Of a stretch of DNA of 64,000 bases, positions 45,101 to 58,400 are shown one piece after another. This stretch comes from Symbiodinium natans (lineage: Eukaryota; Sar; Dinophyceae; Suessiales; Symbiodiniaceae), in assembly GCA_905221605.1 (NCBI GenBank), contig CAJNDS010001158.1, positions 65,001 to 129,000 on the forward strand. The letters are read 5' to 3'. The notes under the pieces were generated by a model that had not been told where the DNA came from, searched no databases, and worked only from the letters and a program-made list of their open reading frames with translations. Position 1 is the stretch's first letter, and the number at the start of each line of letters is the position of its first letter. Both the position numbers and the translations under genes were made by a program.

Positions 45101-48100
45101 ATGCCAAGTCCTCGGCGGGTCCTCCTCCTTCTTGCAGCAGCATTCGCTGCAGCACTGCTCTGGCTGACATCCCCGGAATCTGGGGCAACTTTTGCCTCCC
45201 TTGAGACATTCCACAAGCACGCCAATGATGTGGTACGTCGTGCGTTTGGGGTGGCTGATGTGGATGCCGTGACCGTTGCAGTGGCAGGCGAAGACATGAC
45301 AGCCAACGACCCTTCAGATTTCGCTGAGCTTTCTCACAACGATCTTGTGCAGCTTCCGTTGCAGGAGATTTGGCACATGGCTTCATCAAGGAAGGGTCTT
45401 GTGAAAGTTGCTGCCGCCGCCTGCAGCGCAATGAACAACAGGCCCTTGCCATCATTGCTGGAAGGCCTTTCTTACACTGGAGACAGCGAGAAAAAAAGCA
45501 GCCTGCGAGAGGTAACTGACTGCTCCTGTGGCTTCCCTTGTCGCATGTCCTCTCAAGGAAAGCTTGAGGCTGTCGAGCCTTTGGGCATCAAGGAAAGAGT
45601 CTGGATTGGGTTCATCGTCGTGCAGCTACGCAACGGCCCCCCAATCTAACTAGTTCTTTCCAGCTTCCTTGCTTGGTGCTCGGGATTCTGCAACTTCAGT
45701 TGGTTCGTTGAAATTCAGCACCAACCCATTCCTTCGTTCCGGCGCGTATGTTGTGACAAAGCTCAGCACGTCGTTGAATGTATTCATCAGAATGCTTCTA
45801 CAAGTAGTGAATGTTGCCAGCAAATGCAAGCGTTATCAGCGCCACCTGCAAAGCGGGCAAGCAGCACCGGATCGGCCCACAAGCCGCGAGCCTCGCGAGG
45901 TGAACAGCTCGCCATCCCATCACAACGTCGCAAAACCTATGAAGTTGAAGGCATTCAAGAAACTAAGGCCTGAAGAATCTCAAAGTTTTCGCCGCCCGCC
46001 AAAGCCCAAAGTTGCGAGGCCAAAAAGGCCAAATATACACGGCCAATTGCACAACGTGCAAACAGGACCACTCCCTGAGTGAAAGACTGAAGCCGGCTGG
46101 CACTCTGCTTGGGGGATCTTTCCCAAATCCTGCAACTCCGAGGACCATGAGTCATGAGTTGAGAGCATCCTGCACTTGCCTGCAATTGCCTGTAGCATCC
46201 TGAAGCATCCTGAAGCATCCTGCAGCCCAGGCAGTCTTCAGAATGGTGATGCAAGCAGACGCGGCCAGGCTGCTTGCCTCAGACCATTGCAAAAAGCCGG
46301 AGACGAACAGTAGCAAGAGACTTGATCATTCCTAGGGCACCGTAGTTAGAGTGGATTCTCGATCCGGCAGCAGGTTCGATCGGATAAAATTGGGGTTAGC
46401 AACCTGACTTAGCGCCGGACTTAGATTTGACTCCGCACCTGATAGACCCTGCGTTCGCAGGACGACAACTCGTCGCTCGTGGCCGCGTTACGTGGCATGA
46501 ACAGACACACCCCCAGGCAACATACCCTAGCTTCTTCATGCGCCACCTGTGACTGGCACCACTAAGCTGTGTTCGCCTGTGAGCCCTCCCGCTCGCATGC
46601 CATGCCTTTGCGCTAACTCGGGGGATTGAGGTCTGTAGGTTCTTCTTATCTGAAACTGGCGCTGCGCCAGAGATTCCAAGCTCAATGGCAATCCTTATAT
46701 ATTATATCCAAAGCCATATCCTATAGTGTATCAAACTGCAATGTTTGACCGTTATTTAGGATCTCTTGGGGGGCTTTGTGTAAGAATTCCTCGTCCCAAA
46801 GTTCTGTGTTGCGGCTCTGTTGAACCAATCATCTGAGGCCTAGAGTGCTGGTGCACGTGGCTGGCCACAGAAACCAGGGAGTTGGAAATCTCCTGTGGCC
46901 CGGAAAAATGTTGTGTTCTATAAGCCAAGCCCCCGAACCTTCGACGAAACCGAATCAGAAGCCTGGCCGAGGCAGGGCTTGATCACTTCTCTGCAACTGG
47001 CGCTGCTGACTGGCAGGGCCTTCAAGATGGACTGGCCCAAGCCCTTGGCACAGGTTTGATTCAATTGTGATTATCTTTCCTTCTGTTTTTGTTTGTATTT
47101 GTTCGTTGTCTACCAGTAGAGTAGCGAGAGCTCGCAATCTAGCGACACCCCCGAGCTTACTCAGCTGACCGCGGATTTGTGAAGGCTGGCAGAGGCAGTG
47201 CAGCCGCGGTACCTGAATTGGGATGAACAGATGGGAGAGGACTGCGCAGTCGAGAAGACGGAGCTGTGGAACTTTGATCAGGTCAAGGATGTCTTTCTAC
47301 CAGTCAGGATGGCAAGAAGCAACATCTCAGTTCTTCACTTCACAGGAAACTGGGGCTGCTTGCTGCCCAAGGGCTGGGGCAACTTGACAGGGATTGGTCT
47401 ACCAGATGTTCCTCTACGCCACGCTTTCCCGCGCAAGGCTCAGCTCTGTGGCTGCCTCCTTCACTTTGCCTTGGGCTCGCGTGAGCCCCTTCGTAAAGCT
47501 ATTGATCACGTGCTGGGCGGAGATCCAAGACAGATAGCCCTGCAGCTTCGTACGGGGGATTCGGCGCAAGGCTCCGCGCTGGGTTTCATGGTTGGCACCG
47601 GCAATACTGGTGCAGACCTCCGGCCGGTGATCTCTGATAGGCTTTGGGGTCTCGGCAGCCCCAATAGGGCTGCAACTGTGATGGCGACATGTTTCAGGCA
47701 GCTCTGTCAACATCTTTTCCTTCGACCCTTGAGCCCCTTGAGCTTGCGCGGCCCGCTTCGGCCGGGTCGGGAGCGTTGTTTGGGTTTCTTCGAGACAGAT
47801 AACTTCGATGCGAGGCACACAGTGCAGGAACTACCGGAGAACGGTGCAGCAGTTCTCAAGACCTCCAGCTTTGGTCCCCACCACAGCATGGATGAGTCGG
47901 CCACTACTATTACCCTGGCCTCGTTACTTGCCATGGCGTCGCATGACGTCCTCCTTGTGACCTTTGGTGGCATGGCAGACACGGCGACACAGATCGGTCC
48001 TGCTATTCGGCCCGGTGCGAGGTCCTTCAGCTTCGAGCGCTTCTTGGAGGCCCGGGCATGGCGTAACCAGTCTGATGACACGGACCTTTGCAATCCTAGC

Positions 48101-48139
48101 TTTCAGCCGGAGCAGCCTGAGGATATGGAGAAGGAATAA
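45101..48139 (+). CDS. Fucosyltransferase-like glycosyltransferase with signal anchor
   Basis: Exon 45101-45511 starts with MPSPRRVLLLLAAAFAAALL, a signal anchor, and ends at a GT donor (CGAGAG|GTAACT). Exon 46878-47053 reads YKPSPRTFDETESEAWPRQG then LITSLQLALLTGRAFKMDWP, the N-terminal pattern of GDP-fucose-using GT-B enzymes (GLG.RL...LLALLT.R.F..DW). A 141-base GT-AG intron leads to exon 47195-48139, with CGCLLHFALGSREPLRKAID, the sugar-nucleotide-site-like QIALQLRTGDS, FFETDNFDAR, and a C-terminal HSMDESATTITLASLLAMAS. This motif order is that of fucosyltransferase-like proteins of algae and plants (GT37/O-FucT-like); the exact family is not certain. Whether the 45101 exon belongs to the same gene is inferred from spacing and strand. 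An exon between 45512 and 46877 may be missing (the open frame at 45669-46082 is a candidate). Confidence 0.6.
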
Positions 48140-49485
48140 ACGGCCTATATGGAAGAACGTGACCACGTTCTGTTTCTTCAAAGGTGAAAACAAAAAGGTT
48201 CAACTGTTCAATATTCACAAGGAGCCATGGCACCCCTGTTTGTTTCATGAAGCGAAGGGCACAGGCTCTCCAAGATGTTGCGCATTGTACAGCATGTACA
48301 GTCCTCGTTTTATGCACAGTGCACAAAGTTGCACGAAATCCGCTCTGCAAGTGGAGCAGCCAATATGAGATTCTTGCAAAGCTTGCATATCTTGCATTGC
48401 CAGAGCTCCGCGCCCCTTTTTTCCGCGCCTCGTACATACTGCAACGTGGGTGTATATACATCGGGGGGATGTTCGCAGACAGTTTTGCCCCATGCGGCGG
48501 CAGGCCGCGTACATAACCATACGCTTCCCTGATCCGCATACGCCGCATACGATAACTTGCTGGCTTTTGCGCAGGATCCGAGACAAGAGAGGAGTGCAAA
48601 GCGCAGGCTTTATTGCATTGGTGCTAGAGTGCAGAGTTGCGCAGCTAGCCGAGCCTCAGAGAGGTACTTCGCCCTTGAGGCTTCAAGATAGCTTGGGCCG
48701 GTGAATGTGATGAGAGTGAAGCTTTTTGCCTGCCAAACACATTTTGGTCAGGGGGGCATGCCTTGCAGGGCAGTGTCGCTGTAGAGTTTGCTGGGCAGGT
48801 CTTCCACACTCAGGGCAATCGGATGAGCACGTCGGAGAGTACAACGACCTTTCACTACTGCACACATAGCATGCTACACACAATTGCAGCTAATGTACTG
48901 GAGGCTGCAGTGAGAGCACACAGTACGTCGTGCAAAGTCTCGGCTTTGCTTTGTTGTTGTCTGGCTGAAGTATCGCCTGTGCAATGGTTGTCTTGCCACA
49001 CCTTCTCCAGCAAATGAACAGGTTCAATAAGCAAACCAGCGCTCGTGGGTGTGCCCGCCCTTCCCTGTAGCTTGACACCATTCTAGCGTGCGACTTTTCT
49101 AAAGGCAGAGGGTGGAACATGTGGCGGCAGGGCACCTCTCCTTCGCATCCGGATGAACGCCCGCAAACGCAAAAACAAGTAACTCTTCTCGGGTGTCCCT
49201 CAGCAGGCCAGCATCCACTGAGGAAGAATGCAAAAGGCAAACATTGGGACTGCAGTGCAGGCCTCTTTGATGCGCCACGATGCGCCATGTGTCCATTTCG
49301 AGCTTGTTCTCCCCTCTTGCCCGTGCTCAAGTTTTAAGTACAAAGGTTCCATGGGATTCTTGTTGCTGGGAAGTTCTCACGGCCAATGCTGGGAGTTGAT
49401 CTCAGTGATCTCTTGCCAGAGGTTAGGGAACAAGAGCAGCCAAGAGCAAGGGCAGCTTGAACATTGAACCTCGAAGAGCCTGGGA
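48140..49485. other. Spacer before GH92 gene
   Basis: No gene, RNA or repeat recognised. Minus-strand frames (48096-48599, 48890-49330) have no known domain. Confidence 0.45.
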
Positions 49486-52400
49486 ATGCTCGCCGTATGC
49501 ATCGCGCTGTCCCTGCACCTTGGCTGGGCAGACGTCAACGTGCCATTTCCCGAGGCACGCGTTGTGAGACATGCCCTTCTTGACCCTAGACACGCCAAAA
49601 CCCTAAACTGCCCTAAACCCTAAACTAACCCTAAACCTTAAAGATTGACCCAGCCTTTGCTCGTTTGCAGGACTTCGTCAATCTGTTGGCAGGTGCCAGT
49701 GGCGAGCGCAATGGAAATCACCGTAGCAAAGGCAACTTGCCAACATGCCAGAAGTCTTTCTAATTGTTGGTTGCCCGGCTGCCGCTCAATTTGACAACAG
49801 CAATCGTAGGCGATTCATGTTCGAGCCTGGGCACGGATATCTTATCAAGTGCATTCAAACGGTTGTTGAGCCTCCACAGTGTAAGCCAAAAAGGTTCAAG
49901 ATATCCATGCCTGATTCGTGGGATGGTGTACCGACAACTCTCTCATGCATCCCGTTGAGTCGAATGCTTTGCGCCTTTTTCCACGTGTCCACCTATTGCC
50001 GGGTTTTGCATCCGGGTGCTGAGAGTTCAGCTGCCGACACTCACTTAGCGGCTTTTGTCCATCTCATCAGGCTTCGTGACCGTTTCGAATGTAAAGGGTC
50101 CCAGAAGTCGGAAAAAGCTCGAGTTTGGCTCGCTAGCACACAAGCTGGCGAGAGCAGGGCACAACACAGCACAGAAAGAAACAGCAGGTCAGCTAGGTTT
50201 TGTCAGACAAGCTGCAACCCTTTTACCCACAGAGTGTTGAAGGCACTCAGAGACTCAGAGCAGGAGTTGCGACCAAGAGTTTCTCTCTCTCGCTTCTTGA
50301 GCAATTTGGTGGGAGCGGGGGGGGGGGGGGAAGAGTTGCCAGATATTGCCCCAGGTAACACGCTGCCATTGGTAGCCATGCCTTGGGGCTTCAATCACTG
50401 GGCACCGCAGACTTCAGATCCTGGTCAGAAGACAAGTTGGTGGCTGCTCGCCAAAACTACCTTACACACCCTCTGCGGGTGTTGTGTGTGTGCACGTGCG
50501 AGATTCAGCGAGTGATGTGCTGTCATGTGCTGTGATTCGTACTCTGGCACTAGAAGGACTTAAGTCGCAACACCGGTCGCATCAGTTGCAGGGGTTAGAG
50601 GACAGTGCTCGCAATAATGAGCTGGAAGCCGCAGCACAGGTTTGATCCAGACGAGCAGCAGTTTTATGGCTTGCGCTGCACTCACCAACCCTCTCCATGG
50701 ATGGGTGACTATGGGTGCCCCGCCGCTCCTGGAGAGAGTATGTTAGATGTGTTTGTTCTGTTTTACTCCTTTTTGTTTCTGTCTCTCTCTGTGTCTCTCT
50801 CTGTCTCTTCTTTCTCTCTTTCTCTCTCTTTGGTTGGGTCAGAGATGTGAAGGATGTGAGCGACCTCTCTGAGGCAGGGGTGGAGGGAGTGGGGAGGGGG
50901 GGGGGGGGAAAGGGCTGACTCCTTGGGCAGACTCCCCCATGCCCGGAATCGCAGGCGCTGCAGTTGATGGTGTTCGGCATACGCACAGTGGGTATAGGGC
51001 CTGAGCTCCACTATATGAAGGAAGGTTTGCGTGCTTGGCAAGGTGTGTGCGGAAACTCCTGATAGACTGATTGCCATGTTGACATATCCACGGTCGCCGG
51101 GGTCAGCAGGCTAGAGGCTCACCAGGGCTGTCATAGGGTATATACATATACATACATGTATGTCTGTGCTTCGAGCTAAATCCAAGTTGCTTGATGTGCT
51201 TCGAGCTAAATCCAAGTTGTTTGTTTGAATTCGAGGTGGTTCTTGCTCGCGGTGAGCACGGGCCTTGACAAAAGGATGGGCTTCACCTCGTACCGTGCTC
51301 AAGGAGCCCTCAGGTCACCGGGCTGAACCTTGGGTACTACAGCGACATAAAGTGACATGTCAGACCCGTAGGACGAGGGGCAGGACAACGAGCCTTTTCA
51401 ACAAGAATCAAGATGCTCTTCTCTTCAAGTTCCTGACCTAGCTACAGCTCTCACCTGCTGCGGTTTCGTCCGGCGGCTCGAATTATGTGAAGCTTTTCTC
51501 CTCCCGTATGCCTCAATCATGACACAGTGCTTCCACCAAAGCTGAAAGCTGAGAGTATGTTCAGAGCCTTGCCGCACCCTGCGAGGCCACACATGATCGA
51601 CCTCACTCTCGGGCCTTCCGGGTATCTTCGAGACCATGGCAACAGTTAATTTGTAACAGTCCTCCGAGAGTACGTAGACCACAGCCCAAAAGCATTGCTG
51701 TGTGCAAAACGCAGTGTTGTGTGCCTTTTTCCCCACCTTCGGTGTGGGGTTGTTAAATTTTAGACTCAACTCTTCCCCTCGCCCGGAACTCTTCTCCTCG
51801 CCCGGTCTACTCCAAGAGGCTCCCTGGAGTGCCCAACCCCAGAGACTCCGTGCAACCCCAGACTCCCTGAATTAACATTCGCCAAAGTCTCCCTGGAGTG
51901 CCCCAACCCCAGAGATTCCCTCAAGTGCCCATCCCAGAGACTCCTGTCCCTGAGTGCCCAATTGTAGAGTCTTTCTGAATTGCCCAGAGAATCCTGGAGT
52001 GCCTGCCCAACCCGCCCAACCCCAGACATCCCTGGAGCGCCCGACCCCAGAGTCTCCTTGGAGCGCCCAACCCCAGATTCTTCCTGGAGTGCGCAACCCC
52101 AGATTCTCCCTGGAGTGCCCAACCTGGAGTGCCCAGCCTGGGGGTCTCGCTAAAGCCGCTAAAGTGCCCAAACCGCAGAGACTCTCTGGTGCCCCGGCTT
52201 GTGTCAGGAGTCTATGGGGAAGAGGGCGGGGCACAGGTTGGTCGAACTATGGGCCCGCGCAGCATGCATGTCGGTGGGCAGAGTGCTAGTGCCCAACCCA
52301 GAAACTCCCACGGAGAGGGGAGGGGGAGGGGATCCGCGTTCTCAATTTTCACTGTTTCAAGAGATCAGGGATGATTTTTTTTGTCTGTGTTCATTGGTTC

Positions 52401-55400
52401 GCTCAGACGTTGGGACCTGACACCGGCAGTTCACAGGCACCGACTCCAGCTGACGCCGACAAACCACGGCGCGATGTTACGGGCTACTGAGTTGCAGAGC
52501 CAAGCGCAAAAGCATTTATTTTTCTTTCGGAACTTCCATTGAGGTACCCTCACTCTTGCACCCAGCTTGTCTTTTCCAGTTTGCTTCTGCTGTGTGGGGG
52601 AAAAATGAAGTGGTCGTAGAAGGAAGATGTCCATCTGTGGCTCTACACAGGGCTGGCAGCCATTTTTTCAGGCTCCTTGTCTTTGTGTAAGCCAAAAGCC
52701 ACTGAGAGGTAACCTTCCCGGAGTGGTCGCAGCCGCAGGATCGGAGGCCTGCACTGCTCTTGCGTGCATGTGGGCCTGGATCGACCGAAGCCTTTTGCGC
52801 GCCAGGCTGTGTGTGATGCTGCCCAAAGGCTTTGCGGAGGACAGGCACTGATAGCCCGAGTAGCATGCCGTGCTTAGCTGAGACGCGTCTGATTTCAAAG
52901 AAATCTTGTGTAGTCCTGCACATATTCAAGGATCCGGATGAGAATCGCAGTGCTACTGACCATGTGCCGTCGGGAGTTTGTGGGAAGCTCAGACAGCATG
53001 AGTACGAGTTCCCCACAATTTAAGACGTCACAGATCCTTGAGGCCGAGAGACTGACGGCGGCATTGACTTGGAGTCTCGGCGCTTTGCGGGCGGTGCTCC
53101 AAGCAACTTTACCTTCTTCGGACGCCTGCAGTCTTCAGGCCTGAGAGGGATTAGGGTAGAGGGCTCAGTGGATTTTTAGTGCTTTCGGGCTTAACCAGTG
53201 GTGTCCCAGGCCTGCCCGTAGAGACGGCTCCCATCGGCTGCGTCGGCAAGGACGCGTGCTCAAGGGTGCCATACAGTTGTGGACTTTAGTAATCTTCAAG
53301 GATCTTCAAGGTAAGTTCCTGCTTCGACGGCCGCAGCCAGGCTAGATGTTGGCTCATCTCCGACCAACATCAATACATTACACAGCATGCATGGCTGGTG
53401 ACCTGGATGCCCAGTTTCGGACATGATTTTCTGCAGAAAAATGTTTGACCACACATTAACCACGCCTTCGTGGTGTCAGTCAGAATGCCACACAAAAAAG
53501 AGGACATTATGCAAACTTGTCATGGGGTCAACACCCAGACGGAGTACCTCCCCCAATGTACATTGGGCGCAACATTCCTCGACACCCGGGCAACAATAAC
53601 CCTTGCCCGCATTCGAGACCAATCTCTGCAAAACTCGACTGGATATGGGAATCGGGTGCCATTTCTCCGGGGGTAACGTCATTTAATCTTCAGGGATGGG
53701 CCCTAACCCAGCGCTCGGGCCAAGATCCTCCACACACTACTTTTTATCGAATCCCATTGAAAGCGTCGCGGATCTGCTTAAGCTCTGTAACCGACCACAT
53801 GACCCACGCAGAAGGAAACGTAACGAGACCTTACGATAGCGCGGCAGGAATCGCAACCAGGCTTTAAATGGCTTTACAACATCCTCATGGCCATTACGTA
53901 CCACCATTTACCACCTTTTACCACCATTCCCATGGCGACCGAAATCAGAGGCTTCGACGCTGTTAGGATCACACTGCTGAAGCGATTCAGTGTGCATCGC
54001 CCACAACTTCAAACACTCGGGATCTGCCTTAACCATCTCGGGTCTGTCAAGCTTGACAGCCAAATTAACTTCCCAAACCCAGAAGGACAACCCTCTGCAC
54101 AAAATTGTCAAGTTCGAAGGTTTAACTGGCCGAACTCAAGCAACTATACAGTATCCGGGCATTGGGCTTGTGCGAGCGGGAACCCTTGACTAAAGAGGAA
54201 GCCAGACAAGCCCCTGCCGAAGCTAGTGGAGCCCAGGCTAGAGGACCACAGCTCTTGGCATGTCTCAATGTTGCATTGGGGGGAACGGACAAACTTGTTT
54301 TCGCACCTGGACGTGGCCTACAAAGGGACTGCAGTCCTTGCCTAAGAGCTAATGAACGTGCAACTTTTCCGTAGAGCCCCTCAAGTGCCCTATTCTGGTT
54401 ATACTTCGGTTATAAGTACAGCTATGAATGGGTTAGTAGGTACCATGAACCTCCAAGTAGAACTGTCTAAAAGTAGGACTGCGCCGACTTGACACCACGC
54501 GAGTGCTGCTTCCTCAGCCCGACCCAGCAGGCGCAGTAGGGTTTAAGGCATTTGGGCCTCAAGAGACGTGTGGGCTTGTGTGGAACACTTGACTGTTCCG
54601 TCGGGCTATCTCGGACATGCTGCGACGGCGAGAACCGTGCAGGTCATTGAGGTCAAGATTGGCACAAGCTGCCTGGATGAAATGCGGAACTTTTTGTTTT
54701 AGGGTTTCGGACACCTAAAGATTGAGTCGAAGTTCTTTCCCGAAACGGCGCTTAGTCCGTCTCCTCCGTGAGACACTTCAAACCCTTTGCAAAACCCTTG
54801 GAGTCTTAGAGTCTTCGAGCATCTACATGTTCTACGTCTCTACGGAGCTTCAGATGTGGTGTTTTCAATTGAAGGTCATGATTGTTACTATTACTATTAT
54901 TGTTCCTATTAATAATATTATGATTTTTATTATTACTAGTAGGACGATTATTGTATATTGCATGGTGTTTGAAGCTCTCCTCAAGCTCAGAGCGCAGGCG
55001 AAGGATGTTGTTTTGTGACAATGCGACCCTTTCTGTCTCATGTCAGAGCATATTGAAGCTTTAGTCAGCTCTTCAGACTTCAGACAAGCCGTAATGAGCT
55101 GCACGTACGGCAGGTAGGCTCGTTTCATGGCAGGTGCTTGTACACAAGCCTCATGCTGCAATGCGCTTTCTTGAAAAGTAAACCCGTGATTCAGCTGCCG
55201 CGAGTTGTTGCTCCTGCGCTACCAGAGTCTGGAAATACCTGGTCAAGCGAAAGCACTCGAATGGTGTGTGTGTGTGTGTTGTCACTCTGCTACACCAGGC
55301 CAGAGACGCCGCCTTGAGGTTCCGGTACTGATTTCCGAGGTCAGGCTTCTAGCACATCTTTGATTAGGAAAGCAACTAATAAGACTGCGTGGTTAGAGAG

Positions 55401-58400
55401 CATCTTGGAGATTTCGAAGCTCACCCTATCTTTCTAATGGTACGTTGCGAACACTTCGATGGTATGTCGCAAAAGTATCTTGTACTTGTAGATTATCATG
55501 GTATACCGTCACATCATAGTATGATATAGTAGCATAAGTCGTTTCATGCACATGGGTACACGGTGGCTGTCCTGCTCTTCGTTTCGAAGGCTTCATCTCG
55601 GCAGCGCAAGCACGGCGCGCTTTGGAGGCGGAGGCATCCTGCAGAGTTGCAACCCTAAACCCTAAACCCTAAACCCTAAACCCTAAACCCTAAACCCTAA
55701 ACCCTAAACCCTAAACCCTAAACCTGTAGGGTTTGTAGTGTTCATGGGGGGGGGTAGGATTGCAGTTCTATTTTTATTTGAAGCCCTAAGCTTAAGCCGT
55801 AAACCCTAGGCCCTAAACCCTAAACCCAAACCCCTCAGGGACTTCAGGGACGTCGCGTGTGCAGTTGGTACGGTAGAGCAGGAGACGCGTGCTATTCGAT
55901 TCCAGGGCTCTTTAAAGCCACTCGATTGCGCAGGCCAACGTTCCCTTCGACGCCCTCGTTTCGGCAGCACGCAGCGCCTGGCAGAGAGAACTCGGACGTG
56001 TAGAGGCGCTTGGCTTTCGGGCTTTGCTTGGGGTTTTGGGGGTTTCGGCCGGGTTTAGGGGCATGTGTATGGTATTTGTGGTTTTGGGATTGTTTGGGTT
56101 TGGGGCCTGGGTTGCTGAGAAGATTTAGGCCCCGAAAGTGGCCGGACCTCTGGGGAGGCTTGGGGGACTCAGAGCTTCGGGGACGGCTTCTCATAGTTCT
56201 TTGAGGCGTCTTTTTCATGTATTGGTTATGCCTTCGTGGTTAGACTGAGCTGTGTTGGTGGGGGGGGGTGGGGACGGCCTGGAGGGGGGGGGGAAAGGGG
56301 GGGGGTGGTGAGGAGTGGGAAAGGCTAGTGGTGGGGGGGGGGGGAGGGGGGGGGGGGGGGGAGGGAGGCAAGAATATTCGGAAATAGCACGAAACTCAGA
56401 AAACATAGTCCATGCTACCTACCATCTCACGCATATTTTGCGAATTCAAGGTTTGCTGTCTGTCATGACCAATTGTAGGAGTGGGTCTCTAGTATGATTA
56501 CTTAAGCAATCCTTCATATTGAGTTCCCTTGCCTACTATGTCGCCATTCTTAGGATGCTACAGCCATCTCTTTTGACCCTTGTTAAGTTGAGAGTTTTCG
56601 CAAGGGCCTCTTATAGTTCAAAGCACTCCCCGGGATTATTTTGTGCAATGCCAGTGCTGGAGGCAGGTCCCCCCACGGCAGAGACCTTCAGGCCAGTTGC
56701 ACACTTCTTTGCTCAGCTCAGCTCTAAACCCTCCAGACCAGTCGAGTCTAGACTTCTCAAACTGTTCTCAAGCCCTCCTGAATCTCCTTACTTGGAACCC
56801 CTAAAGGGAAAAAACCGGCAGAGAGCTCTCTCCTCAGTCTCCTAGTCCACCAGACTCTGCAACGTTGCAACGTTGCAAGGCGCCTCGAGATCTTTTACTC
56901 CTCTTTGTACCGGCCCCCTCTTCCCACGGCGATTGGACGAAGCGACTCCGAGAGGCGCAGGGCAGCGGGGAGGGGGGGGGGAGGAGGGGGGGGGGTTGGG
57001 GTTCTTTACTGGTCACTCAGTGTCACTCAGTGTGTACTCAGTGTGTACTCGGTGTACTGGTTCTGGGTCGTTCTGGGTTCCCCCGAAGTTTCCCCTGTCA
57101 GGCGTGCAGCATTGGAGCCCATACAGTGGATCATCAGTTGTTGACGGTATCGGAGTCAGTGACAATGGCTTCTGGGACACTTTTCGAACAGCACCCTGCC
57201 TTCTGTTCTGTCCGGATGCCTTCTGTGACGTACCGGAGTATCTCAGAGTAATATATGTTTGTTGTGTGTATAGTATATATAATACATATATATATATACT
57301 ATACTATTATATTATATATATATATATATATATACATCGATGCAAATCTCGAGAAACAGATGACGGTTGGCCGGCTGAGTCTGAGGTGTACCCGTTCCTG
57401 TCCATCGCATACCCTACGGCGCTGTCCACGATTCTGCAAGGTTGGTGAATGCTTTCAAGGCCTCCGGGAACCGCGTGGGTTTTGGGGCCCGGGCTGGTTG
57501 CACCAGAATTGAACATCGCAGAGTCTGTGACTTCGAAAGTTGCAGGCTGGGGGCTGGCTGCCCAAATGGGCTTCACCTGGCTACCGGGATATGATGGCCG
57601 CTTGAACTTGTGTGCCGTAGACATAGTCGTACGTACGTACTATCTACCTACAAGCTACATACCTGCGTACGCCTACGCACGTGCATGCATCCACGCGCAT
57701 TCGCACACGCACTGCCCGGCACAGTCTGGTCATGCCTTGGAGTCGCCGCACAACCAATGTGCTGCTGGCAATTTTCTGCGGAGCTCTGATGCGGTGATTG
57801 CAAAACTCTCGTCACCTGGCTAACAGCTCGCTTCCTGCCAGTCATGCCCACAACGCATGTCGTGATTTCCCTCCGTCTACAGCAGCATCCAGCTTCGTTG
57901 AACAGGAAGTGCTGAAAAGCCCTGCCCTTCTGCTTGTCGACAGATTCAAGTTGACATTAGCGGATCCAGAATCTGTTGATACTACAAGCCACAAGACAGT
58001 TTGATGAGCCAGCCATAGCGGCGCCCGGCTCTTTAGTCCGAGGAACAAGGAGTTTTTTCAGGCCGACTGGCAATCGGACCGGAACTTTTCGAAGCCTGTA
58101 CGACTCGGTCCGACGAGGACAACATTGAACCAAACCGTTTCGTCCCACTTGACGGAAATCGTGGCTTGAAATCGGTACCCATGTGTACACCCTCGGCCCG
58201 AACTGGTTTGGTAAGTGACAGCACACTTGTACTTACTCCGATACTGGAGTAAAGAAGGAGTATTGGAGGAAAGCAGATGTTGATGATGTAGGAGGAAAGC
58301 TAGTGGAGTGTTACCTGCTGTACAAATCTTTTCCATTGCGCCAAGCTTTCTGTTGATCTTACGCAACTCAAAAAGATGTAGCTCTGTTCTTCTGCGTGGT

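Larger units (their letters stand above)
50760..57107 (+). other. GH92 introns with unlocated exons
   Basis: About 200-300 residues of the expected GH92 N-terminal and early catalytic domain should be encoded here, but I could not recognise them. The region holds the 30-bp minisatellite, an ATT-rich tract (54885-54960), a GT repeat (55263-55280), two CCCTAAA clusters (55652-55723 and about 55795-55830) and a G-rich tract (56256-56372). Either the exons are short and diverged, or the gene has lost them. Confidence 0.5.

Noticed and set aside
46370-46385. GGTTCGATC string resembling a tRNA B box
   Set aside because: No matching A box or cloverleaf in the flanks.
58020-58110. FSPRNKEFFQADW segment resembling the GH92 FMRPR region
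   Set aside because: It lies inside the intron 57597-58594, before the ADVVLADAIVK motif, so it is in the wrong order for GH92; the similarity is short.
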